Under the pieces are notes generated by a model. The model had not been told where the DNA came from, searched no databases, and saw only the letters and a list, made by a program, of their open reading frames with translations. From Pisaster brevispinus (lineage: Eukaryota > Echinodermata > Asteroidea > Forcipulatida > Asteriidae), in assembly GCA_023634235.1 (NCBI GenBank), contig JAMKCF010000020.1:6572001-6636000 (forward strand): a stretch of 64,000 nucleotides of DNA, in the 5' to 3' direction. Positions 12,643-24,282 of this stretch are shown here, piece after piece. The stretch's first letter is position 1. Every line of letters begins with the position of its first letter. Both the position numbers and the translations under genes were made by a program.

Positions 12643-13899
12643 CACATGCGCAGGCTCATGTCAGAGTTTTATGTTTACTTGCGTATACTGACTTTACTAT
12701 TAGTGCAGTTTGGCGCATTGAAGATGCGGTGATGGTTAAGTGGTGGAATGTTTATCAGACAGGTGGGTATTTTGAGCAAAAGTGACTTCATTAGTGTGAT
12801 TCAAGTGGTGTTTGGCTAAATCTTTTCAACGAGTTAGCCAAGAGACAGCACCGCACACATGCCTTTTTTCACACGACTCTGGAAAGTACTCCCCCCCCAA
12901 AAAAAAAAAAAAAACCTTGAATAAAAGGAACCGATGAAGGAATGACCACTGACAACATTGTAAAGGACCATTGTAAATGCACTGTGCATTCATGGAATGT
13001 ACAGGAGTAACCTGTAAACAGTTCTGGCATGTCATAATACACATCTGTCAGCAGCGTCCCATGTACATCTTTAAAACAGGTCAGGCATGCTTTTTCTGAT
13101 TCATAAAAATTGTGAGTGATCAGGTGATAGATAAACGTCTTCCAGGGTTCACTGGTTCAAGCATGTGAGAAGTTATCCTTAGCTGAGAATTACCATTCAT
13201 CTTGTTTCTGCATTTTTTGCCAGTTTTTTACCTTACTTTAAAACCCAATGGTAATGGACCACAAACAAAATTGTTAGTCCAGAATTTAGGCACCAGAGAA
13301 TTCTATGGAGTTCCTGTCAGTACCAGTGAACCCAATCCATTTGAAGTAGATTCAAAAGCTGTCAATTTACTAACTCAAAAACACTGAAAAAGATGACCAT
13401 CCAACTCGTCTAAGTGTCAGTCACGGCGATGGTCAAACAAACGGTAGAGCCAATTTACCGCAACAACACAAATTGCAGCTAGGAATTGTTCAGTCTGTTT
13501 TCCACAGATAAATGAGACTTAAAAGCATCCAGAATACTTGAAGCGGAGTCTGGTGTATACAGTTATAATGAACAGTCAATAAGGGTTTTCCTGATTACCC
13601 CAAATGAAACTTAAATAAAGTTATAAAGTCGAAAATAGGAGCAGAGATCTGTTGCATCATAAAAACTATCCTCAAGCAGTGAAATCACAAAACAAGATGG
13701 AGTTGCCCATAAAAAACTAAAGCACATGTAAAAAGTCAACTTTTGTTGTATATGCCGCAATATATACAAATGTACAAAATCAACTGCTGTTGCATGACTT
13801 GCATTTAACAATAAGTCACTACACATTCACCTGTCATGTTCAACTCCCGCATATTACAGCTGTCGGTCATCCAAACTCTGGCCCTTCAAGCTAAACCAT
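12643..13899. other. Non-coding stretch
   Basis: No supported gene. It contains a C8/A14 homopolymer junction near 12892-12914. Short frames at 13202-13387 and 13611-13826 match no family that I recognise. Confidence 0.4.
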
Positions 13900-15807
13900 G
13901 TTAAACATCAATGATTAAACATGGATTTTTTTAATGTGGTCTCCTGCTGCTACATTAGCTTTGCTAGCCAAAACCACCAGTTACCACCAGACCTTACAGG
14001 CTTTTATGATCACAAGTTGAAAGTTGATTTTCAAGTCTCGCCAAACCTCATCCGTCTCACCTCAATAAGAAAAACTGTCTTTCTGTATCTCATCAACACC
14101 TTATTAAAAACTCAATCACCTGATACTAAAGTAAACCATAGACCTGACCACATAACAAAATAGAAAGGTGTGTCATGGTCTCACACCAGAAAAGCAGTAA
14201 CTTGTGATGATCATCATCTCACAGATGGTATGGGAATGTCGATTATCAGTCATAATCACAAGCTAAACCATTCTTCATCCCTCCTTGATTCCTACATAAA
14301 TAAATGTAGCTAAAATCAAGAACAAGCTTGATCCTTTGTCCAACATGAATGCCAGCGCTGATCATCCCAAAACCGCCATCTATCCCAACACTAGACATGG
14401 CTTTTCAGAAAATGCATACTGTCACTTCAGATATTGGTCGTAAACTCAACTAATCGTCTCTTATCACAAGAACTAATGAAGATTTAGAGGCAACTTAAGA
14501 CCCTTAAAAATGTTTTCTGTCAGCATACAAAGCTTAAACGCCAAAAAGGAAGCTTTATGTGAAGCAGTCTCAACCAGTTACCAAGACATCATTATAGCTA
14601 TTGAAACATGCTAAAACCAGACATGACCAGCGCCCAGATGACACCTTCTGGTTTCAATACTCCCTATAGGAATGATCGTGCTGATGACTATGACGTTGTT
14701 TTACTAGCCATCAGTAGTGACCTGATTGATACTGAGCTCAAGATCACACACTGTGTATTCCAGCATCTAAGGTTGAGCTTACAAGTACCTGGCAAAAACC
14801 TCTCATCATGACGTGGGTCTACAGACCACCGAAGAAAAATTTGCCTTTTGCACAAAGTCTCTGCCAAGCCATCCACAGTCTTATTACAAATTATCCATCT
14901 GCCACTATTTGGCTCAGTGGCGACTTAAATTTGTCAGATATAAACTGGATGACAGAGTCGATCATAGGCCTGCTCTTTAGCATCAACTGCTTCCTGTCAA
15001 CCTTTCATGACCTTGGCTTAACCCAGAGGGTTGATTTCCCTACCTGAACACCCTGAACTTAATCCTGACCAATCGCCATCTTTTGTAAATAAGTGCATTC
15101 CTCTACCTGGAACTAGCGGCAACAAGAAGATGTTGCTTACCATGTTCGTGCCAAGCATCAAAATCCAGCGAGCAGGAAAATGCTGGTGGATGAAAACAGA
15201 CATGGACATGATCAAAGCTGGCCTACGAGATTTCTCCTCTAGCTACCTAAATGACAACAACGCCAATACTCCATTAGATACACTGTGGAACAAACCTCAG
15301 TGGAAAGCCACAACCCTTCTAAAATGTCCACAGCTACATTAGATTTAACTAGCCTTGGATGAATTGATACCAGAAGAGTATGTCAAAGAAAAAGAAGAGA
15401 GCCTTCAGGAAAGCAAGGGCCACAAAGAAGGAACATGACATGACTGGCCATAAAAAGCAGAAGTCTGCCACACAATCAGGCTATTAAGCACACAGCCACT
15501 TTATCAACAACAACATATGTGGTGACATGGCAAAAAAACTCCCAAATTCTGTTCATTTATAACTTAGAGTAAAAGCTGTGATAGTGCTGGAGTGGCTTCC
15601 CTCATGAAGAATGGCCTCAAGCAACAGTGTATCCAAAGCCGACATAAATGACCAATTTGTTTCAGTCTTCTCTTACGAGAACCCAGCCAATCTTCCTGAT
15701 CTCCGCCCTAGTTCTCACCCAACAGTACCGACATTCAGGATTGGACACGAGGGAGTCCAAAAGCTTCCTTCCAACATCAAGAGATTTACTGCATTAGGCA
15801 TGTCAGG
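13900..15807 (+). mobile_element. Decayed non-LTR retrotransposon: APE endonuclease region
   Basis: Recognisable pieces occur in order but in shifting frames: SIQSLNAKKEALCEAV near 14521, the usual N-terminal endonuclease motif around an asparagine; YRPPKKN at about 14820; IWLSGDLNLSDINW near 14910-14950, the GDxN catalytic motif of the exonuclease-endonuclease-phosphatase fold; and a LGLTQRVDFPT segment followed by NTLNLILTNR in another frame. At 15611-15790, the segment NDQFVSVFSYENPAN...GVQKLPSNI is the linker that precedes the reverse transcriptase. Stops and frameshifts make it non-functional. It is cut off at 15807 by a different repeat. Probably CR1/RTE-like; the clade is uncertain. 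Confidence 0.8.
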
Positions 15808-15892
15808 CAGTGTTGTAGTCAAGACAAGGCAGTATGAGACCGAGACCAGACAGTCAGAGACCAAGACCAAGACCAAGACCAAGACCGAGCTT
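15808..15892 (+). mobile_element. hAT-like terminus with (GACCAA)n / (GAGACC)-type repeat
   Basis: It starts CAGTGTTGTAGTCAAGAC and continues into hexanucleotide repeats (GACCAAGACCAAGACC). The first 11 bases equal the terminal inverted repeat of the complete element at 40339-41776. No matching right end was found, so this is a solo or truncated end. It interrupts the LINE linker at 15807. Confidence 0.65.
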
Positions 15893-17523
15893 GCAAACAA
15901 AGTCTACAAAATCTTGTAATAATCATCTAAAACTTGGGAGTGTAAATGTCGTTGTGACGTTGCATCCAAGTAGCACTTGACAAACATTGATATCACATGT
16001 ATAATTGGAGGCCATCTGAAGAGACCTGTAATAGGCCTAAGGGATACAATTACCAATCTGTATTTCCTCCACAATGCATTTTACTTTTCTAAAAGTCTGA
16101 AACAGGGATCTAGATCTTTAAAGGTGAATTAAAATGGCATTTCAACCTTTTCATTACCATTGAATATAGATTCCAATAAGTGTTTGGAACAGTATCCTCA
16201 GTGCTAGAGAAGTAGATCAAACATGTCAAAGAACCCAAAGTACTTATTTTGGAGGAAAATACAGCATTTTTGTTTACAGAAGCAGACTTAAATACAAGTC
16301 TGAATTCAGTTGAAGGTCTCAAATTGCTCATCCCTGATTATATGCACAAGACATATCCCTCTGTCTCACAGAATGTGGAACCAAAAGTCAGTGCTTATCG
16401 TGAGAATTCTTATTCTTTTCTAAAGTGTACTTGAAGAACATTCATTAAATATGTAGGCCTACTTGGAAAAAAAATGGTGGAGCAATCTACAGGCCTTCTT
16501 TTGTCAATGCGCAATATAATGTGCACAAAATTAAGTGTTGAGCAATGGAACAGCCAGAATATTAATCAAGGACGGATTGTTTTACTATCTAGATCTAGGC
16601 AGGGTGGGATAATAAAGAGGGGAGTTTGACACATGTAGCAATAAGTGGCGTATCCGTACCTTTTAAAAATAATTTTGTAAATGCTATGCCTATAAATTGG
16701 AGTTTCACAGTTTCATCACCACCATATTCTTGAAGTATGGTCATGGCAGGTTACGACTAATGAAATGGGTGCATTCAAGCCTATTTTGTCTACCGCTGTG
16801 GTACATGCTGTTAAAATTAAATTGACATCTCCAAAGCAACTCAAAATACATGTAAAAAAAGGTACCCGGTATGAAAATTGTTCATTTTGATGAAATCATA
16901 TAAACCTTAAATTAGTAATCTTCGGTCCACCTTTAATGTAGTCATTTAAAAGGGCACGCTTACGTCATGGACAAGCTAATGAATAGTAGGCCTACGTATG
17001 TGCATGATCATTTTTGCATATTGGCTATCACATGCTTTACATATCTAGATGCAAGCTCACAACGACAACAAATTCACAAACAGGATGTTCACAATCTAGA
17101 CATTAGACATTAGAAGACATTAGACACTAAATGTGAGCAAGTAATTTGTTCAAATCAAGATGGCTGCTCACTTGTGCAGGACGGCTGTTGCGATAATTGT
17201 AACCTTCACTGGAAGTTCTGTCTTCCATCCTTCAAGTTCATCCTGATTTTAGTGTGGTGACTAGAAAGGCGAAATATGACCCTACCACTGGACTCGCTAT
17301 CCTGGGATGGTGGAGTCTTAAATAGCGCACATCCATCCAACAAACTTTAGGTGCTCAGTCACTCATAGCCCCATAAAATTTAATAGTGCCATGGCACTCA
17401 TGAGGGCTAGTAGTAGTAAGGTACGTAAGCATGCCAAGGGCGCTTGAACAAAAAGGAACACTTTTTAACTTTTAAGTCAGGTTTTGAAGTTTTTTTTTTT
17501 TTAAATAATGAGACCCATTTATT
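15893..17523. other. Non-coding stretch
   Basis: No gene or repeat that I can support. Small frames at 16110-16331 and 16249-16434 overlap on opposite strands and match nothing. Confidence 0.4.
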
Positions 17524-17627
17524 TACTCCTAGAATAATGCGGTTCGTTCCGCTATCGAACTATGCCGATGCGGTTCGTTCCGCTATCAGACGATAGCAGA
17601 ACGAACCGCATGATAGTTCTAGGAGTA
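17524..17627. repeat. Hairpin built from ATGCGGTTCGTTCCGCTATC
   Basis: Outer arms TACTCCTAGAA / TTCTAGGAGTA bracket two direct copies of ATGCGGTTCGTTCCGCTATC (about 17537 and 17569) and one inverted copy ending at 17611. The core CTGTTCGTTCCGCTATCG recurs as a single piece near 31991. It directly abuts the foldback element at 17630. Confidence 0.8.
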
Positions 17628-17629
17628 GG

Positions 17630-18346
17630 CTAGCCCCACTTGTGTGGCCAAGGGACAGGAAACCTGAATCTTTGGCCACACGTCGTCACCCATATTTTCG
17701 TCAGCCCACCGATTAAAAAATAGAGGCGCATTCCCTAAGAGCGGGTCGGCGATTTAAACCACCTCAATGTGTTCACCTACCTCTTAGCTTGACCTGGGTG
17801 TTTTGGGTGATTACATAAATAACAATTTCAAAAGATATTTCAATTCAAAATTTTCAACTTCATCCGAATTAGATTTTCGCGACATGTACTGAGCGCGGCC
17901 ATTTTGGATTGATTCTAATCGTGCCAATCAATTCATGACGTCACCGGCCGACCGGGCTGTGGGCGGAGCGGATACATAAAGCAACCATTGCAATGTGTGC
18001 ATCTACCTTCCGCCCACAACCCGGCCGGCCGGTGACGTCATGAATTGACTGACACGATTAGAAATAATCCAAAATGGCCACGCTCGGTACATGTCGCGAA
18101 AATCTAATTCGGATGAAGTTGAAAATTTTGAATTGAAATATCTTTTGAAATTGTTATTTATGTAATCACCCAAAACACCCAGGTCAAGCTAAGAGGTAGG
18201 TGAACACATTGAGGTGGTTTAAATCGCCGACCCGCTCTTAGGGAATGCGCCTCTATTTTTTAATCGGTGGGCTGACGAAAATATGGGTGACGACGTGTGG
18301 CCAAGGATTCAGGTTTCCTGTCCCTTGGCCACACAAGTGGGGCTAG
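17630..18346. mobile_element. 717-bp foldback element with about 335-bp arms
   Basis: The left arm starts CTAGCCCCACTTGTGTGGCC and the right arm ends with its reverse complement. The arms run roughly 17630-17965 and 18010-18346 with high identity; only about 45 bp (including GGATACATAAAGCAACC) separates them. The left arm lacks only a few bases present in the right. There is no coding capacity. It can form one long stem and is best described as a foldback MITE. The terminal palindrome core GGCCGG...TGACGTCA lies near the loop. Confidence 0.95.
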
Positions 18347-18480
18347 GACTCTAGGACTAGGCTACCAATACCCATTTATGTACATGTAGCCCCTTGTTTA
18401 CAACTTGATGCTTGTAACATACATAAACATGAAGGAATTTCCACAGCTTGTTCATTGTTAATGTTAGTTTTACTGTTGTG

Positions 18481-18538
18481 CTAGCCCCACTTGTGTGGCC
18501 AAGGAAATCTGAATCCTTGGCCACACAACAAGTGGGGA
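18481..18538. mobile_element. 58-bp miniature of the 17630 foldback
   Basis: It starts with the same CTAGCCCCACTTGTGTGGCC terminus, then after about eight bases folds back with TCCTTGGCCACACAACAAGTGGGG. Only the outer 20-25 bp of each arm remain. It lies 135 bp from the full element. Confidence 0.85.
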
Positions 18539-18660
18539 TACTGTTGTGCATGAACTTCATTTCAAACAATTTTATGATGGTTTTTTATCTCCAAAAGACA
18601 TAAAAAATAAGAATAAGAAAAGAAACACGTTTTTGTTTGGGGTTTTTTACTAATAAAGTA

Positions 18661-19725
18661 CAGTCATTTGACTAGTTCGGGATCACTTTTTGAATTCACA
18701 TTGTTTTTGGTTGCAATCTCTTTGACATTTTAAACAAAAAAGTTTATCAGTTTACCTAAACATGTTATAAAACTCACCAAGTATCCACTGACAAAAAAAG
18801 ATTAGTACTTTTGAAGAGGCTTTGAGAAAAGTATTGTCACCTGTTTGACCAGTTCAGGATCAGTTGATTCTATTCTGAATCAGTAGCTTGCCCTCTATTG
18901 CAAACCAATACTCCCATTCATAAAACTGTCTCTCAAGGACACAAACTTCACAAGTGTGTTGGCATGGACATGGACTTCCTTTCTCCAGAGAATTTCATGC
19001 AAGTGTATTCAACAGCAGCGCAAAAATCCAGCAACAAAAACACAAAACAACAGCAAAGGCAAATGAAAAGGTGAAGCACGCCTAAAAGCAACATTGACCC
19101 AAATATCTAATCTTACATTCGCAATTTCCTCCTCCAAGTTTCATTTTCTCACAAAAAAACAATATTCCTACAAGAATTTGTTGAAGAAATGTATCTTAAA
19201 AGCAACAAATAAACTTTCGACTGCAGCAGTAAGATTTTACCTCACTGAGTGCGGCACCATTTGACGCAATAAGAGATGCTGAGTAGTGAGTGATCCCGAA
19301 CTGGTCAAGGGTACTATGCCCCCCAAAAGACGATTTCGGTAATTTCGTCTCCTCAAAAAAACAAGACGACTGCTCAGTATTTACCTGAAATATTTTTTAC
19401 ATATTCTAAGCATTTAACATAAATGTTATTCGCCCTGGCGTTCAAATTTTAAAGGTGAGAAGTTTTAACAGCGTTTTTCAACCAACATTTTTTTTTTAAA
19501 TAATGATCAAAATCGCAGACAAACTTCAAGAAAATGGCCATAATTTATTTGTTGATGAAGTTTGGAACCTTATTTTGGGTTTGTTGGTTTATTGCATGTT
19601 ATTCTTCACATGTATCAACAGAAATTGGTAATGTGAGAAGTAACTTAATTCAGTGAATTATGGGGTTGTTGCAAAGTTGAAGTGATCCCGAACTGGTCAA
19701 TGATCCCGAACTGGTCAAATGACTG
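18661..19725. mobile_element. 1065-bp TIR element flanked by TA (Tc1/mariner-like, non-autonomous)
   Basis: The left end CAGTCATTTGACTAGTTCGG is matched at the right end by the reverse complement (...GAACTGGTCAAATGACTG). Each end is immediately flanked by the dinucleotide TA (18659-18660, 19726-19727). The GACCAGTTCGGGATCA motif is repeated subterminally (18844 as a variant, 19290, 19682, 19701). TA target duplication and CAGT termini fit the Tc1/mariner superfamily. No transposase frame is left. Confidence 0.85.
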
Positions 19726-20330
19726 TATATTATTAATAGAAAGATCATTCTAGATATCTCCAGACTTTAGATCAGAGGCCTTGCATGTAGCTGGCATTAA
19801 CAAGCAGAAAAAAAGTTACTGAAACAAGCTATTTATAACAAAATCAGTAGTGTTAATGTTAGTGTTAGTGGTAGTTGCAGGCGTCGGGTTTTCATGGGGA
19901 CGCTCTGTGGATTATGCGCGCAATCTAGAAATAATTGTGCACATTCCAAAAATGCGCCCCAAACGCAGTCTTTTTGTTTTTATGCCGACGATCTCATGAT
20001 TTGCATGTGTGGCCCTGTATATTTATACATTGCACTATTTATGATGCTGATGTATTTGCAACGGTGCCAGAAATGGTTAGTTAGTTATAAATGCCAAGGG
20101 CCTTTAAGGTGTTTTGATTTACCACGCACGAATAACTCTCACACGCCTCCGCATTAGCCCTACAGCAACAGTACTTCACACGCTTGATGGCGCGGGCGCC
20201 GCCATGATAAAAATCTACTATTGAGTTCTTAACTTTTGAGGGCGCTACACAATTTGTATTTTTTATATTTTTGCGCGTCAGACAAGGCCACCCACAGCCT
20301 CGCTACCGTATCTTACCTCTCGTCACTGAG
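19726..20330. other. Non-coding stretch
   Basis: The frame at 19894-20157 shows no domain. No repeat could be delimited. Confidence 0.35.
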
Positions 20331-20457
20331 GCTGTGTCCGAAACGGCGACTTTGGCTACAGCTAGAGCTAGATCAGCGCGTCTGCCAGTGTTGAAGAATA
20401 GGCAGACGCACGCGATCTAGCCGTAGCTGTAGCCGAAGTCGCCGTTTCGGACACGGC
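20331..20457. repeat. 127-bp near-perfect hairpin
   Basis: Left arm GGCTGTGTCCGAAACGGCGA... (20331-20388) and right arm ...CGCCGTTTCGGACACGGCC (about 20402-20457) are reverse complements over about 56 bp with few mismatches, around a 13-bp loop. It abuts the next foldback unit. This is a miniature inverted-repeat element. Confidence 0.88.
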
Positions 20458-20463
20458 CTAACC

Positions 20464-21957
20464 CTAGTCTTGGTTCAAGACTCTCCTGAATTCGCCACAA
20501 GAGGGCGCACTCTCACCATAGACCGCTATCACCCCGACGCGCTATCAACCACGAACCGCTATCACCCCGAGAACCGCTACCACAGGAGAGGGGTCGTACT
20601 AATTAGCGTCAACAGGCCCATTTCACGACAACTCAAGACAACTCAAGACAACTCAAGACAACTCAAGACAACAAGTTTAAAATACCATCAAATACAATGG
20701 TTGTAATCAGAGTGTATCTGGAAACACGTTTAAAACTGACTGGGACCATCATGCATACATATTTTTCTCGGGAAAAAATGTTTTTTTCGTAAAAAATAGT
20801 CAACTTTCTCCGTCCGTAAAATTGGCCGACGTAATGCTATTGCGCTAGTGCAATGACTTTGGACAGCACCATTATGATATGGGTGGGTAAGGACAAAAAG
20901 AAATTGAGACAGAAAAAAGAGTTAAAGAACAAAAGAAATAAAGAAAGAAAAAGAAAGAAACAAAGAAACAAAGAAATACATGTAAATAAAACTATGAATT
21001 TCACCCTGCGAATAGTTTATTTGAACTGATGAGAACAGGTAAGCGGTACAGAGCGATCAGAGCTGACTCCAACCGTACTCGCAACAGTTTTTATCCGAGT
21101 GCAATAAGGTTACTTAATGATTAATACTTTTTATTTTGTTTTCGGGGGTTCGCAATTTTTTACTGTTGTCTCTTTGCATAATGTGCGCATGCCTTTGTGG
21201 TTTAAGTGGTTGCTGTCTTTGTTGTTGTTGTAATTTTAATATTTTTAGACTCGCAAACCAAAGTGAATTTCACTGTATATGTATATATGTGTGTGACAAT
21301 AAAACAATTGAATTGAATTGAATTGAATTGATAATATGAAAAGTTTCTTACATTGACATGAGTGTGTGGGCACCATTCTCGACCTAAAAATTGCACTTAC
21401 CTGTAGTGTAATGGTGCTGTCCAATGTTATTGCGCAAGCGCAATTTATAGCATCACGTCAGCCAATTCTACGGACGGCGAAAGTTGACTATTTTTACGAA
21501 AAAACTTTTTTTTCCGTGAAAAACATGTATGCACGATGGTTCCAGCCAGTTTTAAACGTGTTTCCAGATAGACTCTGATTACAACCATTGTATTTGATGT
21601 TATTTTAAACTTGTTGTCTTGAGTTGTCTTGAGTTGTCTTGAGTTGTCGTCGTGAAATGGGCCTGTTGACGCTAATTAGTATGACCGCAGGAGAGTCTTG
21701 GCACTTTTGGCACTTTCGTAAAATTCCCCCCCCCAAATCGGGGGGGGAAAAACATAATGCGCATATTGAACAATTTTGCATATTCAATAGCAACTCGTGA
21801 CGTGTGCATAAATTATGCAAAACATATCTTACGAGAGTGCCAAGACTCTCCTGTGATAGCGAACTCCCATGATAGCAGTCTATGGTGAGAGTGCGCCCTC
21901 TTGTGGCGATGGATCGTGGGAGGATATTAATAACAGGAGAGTCTTGAACCAAGAATA
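20464..21957. mobile_element. Foldback element with about 400-bp arms, interrupted by a LINE tail
   Basis: The left arm (20464-20870) starts TAGTCTTGGTTCAAGACTCT and carries four direct ACTCAAGACA units. The right arm (about 21410-21957) is its reverse complement, with TTGAGTTGTC units and GAGAGTCTTGAACCAAGA at the end. Shared inner landmarks include the TGGTTGTAATCAGAGTGTATCTGG stretch and the GGTGCTGTCC boundary. The right arm carries an extra segment (about 21690-21850) with poly-C/poly-G. Between the arms lie an A/G-rich microsatellite (20895-20985) and a LINE 3' end (20995-21335). Confidence 0.88.
20995..21335 (+). mobile_element. LINE 3' end (C-terminal ORF2 remnant plus AATTG tail)
   Basis: The frame ending at stop 21122-21124 reads ELMRTGKRYRAIRADSNR followed by TRNSFYPSAIRLLND. 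This is the conserved C-terminus of CR1/L2-type ORF2 proteins (R...NRxRNSFxPxAIxLLN). It is followed by about 175 bp of 3' UTR (GTATATGTATATATGTGTGTGACAATAAA) and a terminal (TTGAA)n repeat at about 21305-21330, a typical short-repeat 3' end. It is strongly 5'-truncated. Confidence 0.85.
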
Positions 21958-21960
21958 CAC

Positions 21961-22085
21961 TAACCCCTGGGGTGCGTTTTCGCGGCTGTAACCAATAACT
22001 GTTTCGGTCTTTGGCCTGTGATTGACCAATGGCCAATTCAACCGAAACAGTTATTGGTTACGACCGCGAAAATGCACCCCTGGTA
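21961..22085. repeat. Inverted-repeat element with CAGGGGTGC-type ends
   Basis: The arms CCCCTGGGGTGCGTTTTCGC... and ...GCGAAAATGCACCCCTGG are reverse complements over about 50 bp (inner core AACCAATAACTGTTTCGG). The CAGGGGTGC terminus resembles hAT MITE ends, but no 8-bp target duplication is evident. Confidence 0.75.
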
Positions 22086-22152
22086 GGATGTACTGAAAAA
22101 CAACGCTGATTGGCTCCCACAGGTGACTACTTTGCGTGCAAGTTCGGGTAGG

Positions 22153-22403
22153 CGACTAGTCTTGGTCCAAGACGTCACTATCTCATACTCAAAACGTAAC
22201 GTGATAACCCTACAGAGGCGCGCTTTTCTTCTTGAATTAATTTCGGTTGACGACTGTCTCAAGCTGGAAATCGAACCGAGGATAGTGACGCCCTCTGTTG
22301 TTTGAATTGATCCATTTCGGTGCGAACTATCAACGATGGATAGTGGACTCATTCTGTTGTTCAAATTGATCCATGCGAAGGTCTTGGAACCAAGACTAGT
22401 AGG
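22153..22403. mobile_element. About 250-bp MITE with ACTAGTCTTGGTCCAAGAC ends
   Basis: The left end (22156) and the right end GTCTTGGAACCAAGACTAGT (22382) are inverted repeats, each itself nearly palindromic. The same TAGTCTTGGTTCAAGAC terminus begins the foldback at 20464, so they share a terminal sequence. The interior has two GAATTGATCCAT repeats. Confidence 0.65.
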
Positions 22404-23094
22404 CGACTAGAGCATGTAGAGTGACAAGACTGTGTGACCGGGGGGGGGGGGCGGACACGATATTGCGCAATTCTTTCCCGATACTGTGTGAACGTACCAT
22501 TACAAAAATAGGGGTGTTTAATTTTTACACTAACACGAATGGAATAAATTAGATAAAAGTAAGGCAGTATTTTACCAATTATATATGTATAGTTTATTTT
22601 TCAGGTTTTTGGAGTGGAATAAAATGCTAATATTTAACAAATATCTAGACAAGACTATTTTAAGAATGCATTAGTCCCTCCAACATTAGGCGCATGGCCA
22701 GGCAACAGCACCATACCGTTAATCAATGTATAATATTGCTTTGAACGAAAATTTCGACACCCCTAAAACAGTGTCACAAAACGCGACGAAAGTGAAAAAT
22801 TGAACCATTCTACCCCTGAGATTTTTCAAGTTCTTGTTTAAACATATAGTTTTCTAACATTGTGAAGTTTTAAAAAAAAATCACCCATTTCAATTTTTAT
22901 GATTTTCAAAATGTAACGTTCGAATTAAATAGTAACTTCCGTTAACGGTTTCAGTCGGCGTCCGGAGTTTATGTGTGTTGGTATGGTATACCGAGCAGTC
23001 AGGGTGACACACAAAGGCTGCGTTTCCTGTTATGAAGCCTGGGACTAATCAGAGCGCTTTATTGCTGCGACCTTACTGCATGAACAGAGTTTCG

Positions 23095-23128
23095 ACCACT
23101 GATCTCTATTATACTAGAGATCAGTGGT
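23095..23128. repeat. Palindrome ACCACTGATCTCT / AGAGATCAGTGGT
   Basis: Perfect 13-bp arms with an 8-bp spacer ATTATACT. The left arm plus spacer recurs at 31533-31554 next to a scrambled right arm, so it is a dispersed hairpin element. Confidence 0.85.
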
Positions 23129-23206
23129 TTAAGTTCGACTGCATTGCATGTAAGGCATGCTCATGAATGAGACGAGTATCAACGTTGATGGCGCCTTTTT
23201 CTTTTT

Positions 23207-24147
23207 CCGTGTCCGCCCCGCGATATTTTTTTCCATACCACACGCTAGCTACGGGGCCACAAAAAAGCGTTCTGATTGGTCCGTTTCTGCAGAGGTCGTG
23301 CATTTTAAATAAGGTAAACTAAGGAAAGCGTTGTACTGGTGGTACAGGGCCCTGGCCTTGGAGAACAGCGTGCGATGTGTGTGGTGTTAATACAGCGGCA
23401 CTTGGTATGACCCATTTCTCTATGGTAAGACATGGTGTCCGAGTGTGAACATTTTGTTGACGGGTGTCACCATGGTGTCACGCAGGGTTATGGCCGAATA
23501 AACCAAAATTATAATAAGTGGCTAAACCTAGGTCGTAGGTGTGTGAGAGATTCACAGTGAAAAAATGACATCACTTCCTGCAGCAAGGGTGGTCCCCCTG
23601 TTCTGGTCAGTACTGGGGGATTTGAAGAATGTTTGGTGTGTTTATGTTATGGGGCAATACCTATTGACACGTAGGCCTATATAATTATTGGGGAAGTCTC
23701 TATGACTTGTGATTTGTAAAATTGTCCTTTCGACAGTGTTTTGCATTAAATTTTGTTCGTTTACACGACTCAGAAATGACAAATAGTTGATACATTAAAG
23801 GAAAGTAGATCAGTGGAGTAAGACAAATGGGCAGGAGATAACATTTCAGTTTGTTCAGTTTTCTTGTAGCGCCTACCTCTTGTGTCTATTTTTATTATCA
23901 CCGAGTAACATTAGCGACACCGTTTCCGTTAGGGTAGTACCAAGTGCCGCTGTATTAACACCACACACACCGCATGCTGTGCTGTAAGGCCAGGGCCCTG
24001 TCCCACCAGTACGTGTAATAACGCTTTCCTTAATAGTTTACCTTATTTAAAATGCACGACCTCTACAGAAACGGACCAATCAGAACGCTTCTTTGTGGCC
24101 CCATAGCTAGCGTGTGGTACGGGAAAAAAATCGCGTCCGCCCCCCCC
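23207..24147. mobile_element. Foldback element with about 200-bp arms
   Basis: The left arm 23207-23408 (GTGTCCGCCCCGCGATATTT ... CAGCGGCACTTGGTA) is the reverse complement of 23938-24147 (TACCAAGTGCCGCTGTATTA ... GCGTCCGCCCC). Shared inner pieces include GCACGACCTCTRCAGAAACG and GGCCAGGGCCCTG. A 530-bp centre has no coding capacity. The right terminus expands into C14. Confidence 0.88.
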
Positions 24148-24179
24148 CCCCCCGTGTGTGACATAGCTCTCGAATTGAC

Positions 24180-24213
24180 TAGATCGACCATGCTCCAGTG
24201 CATGGTCGATCTA
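24180..24213. repeat. Palindrome TAGATCGACCATGC / GCATGGTCGATCTA
   Basis: Perfect 14-bp arms around the six bases TCCAGT. Confidence 0.85.
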
Positions 24214-24282
24214 ATCGATCTCCCTGTGCTCTATGGTTTCTGGTAAGTCTCGTCATTCTAGTCGCCCACCCGAACTTGCTCT

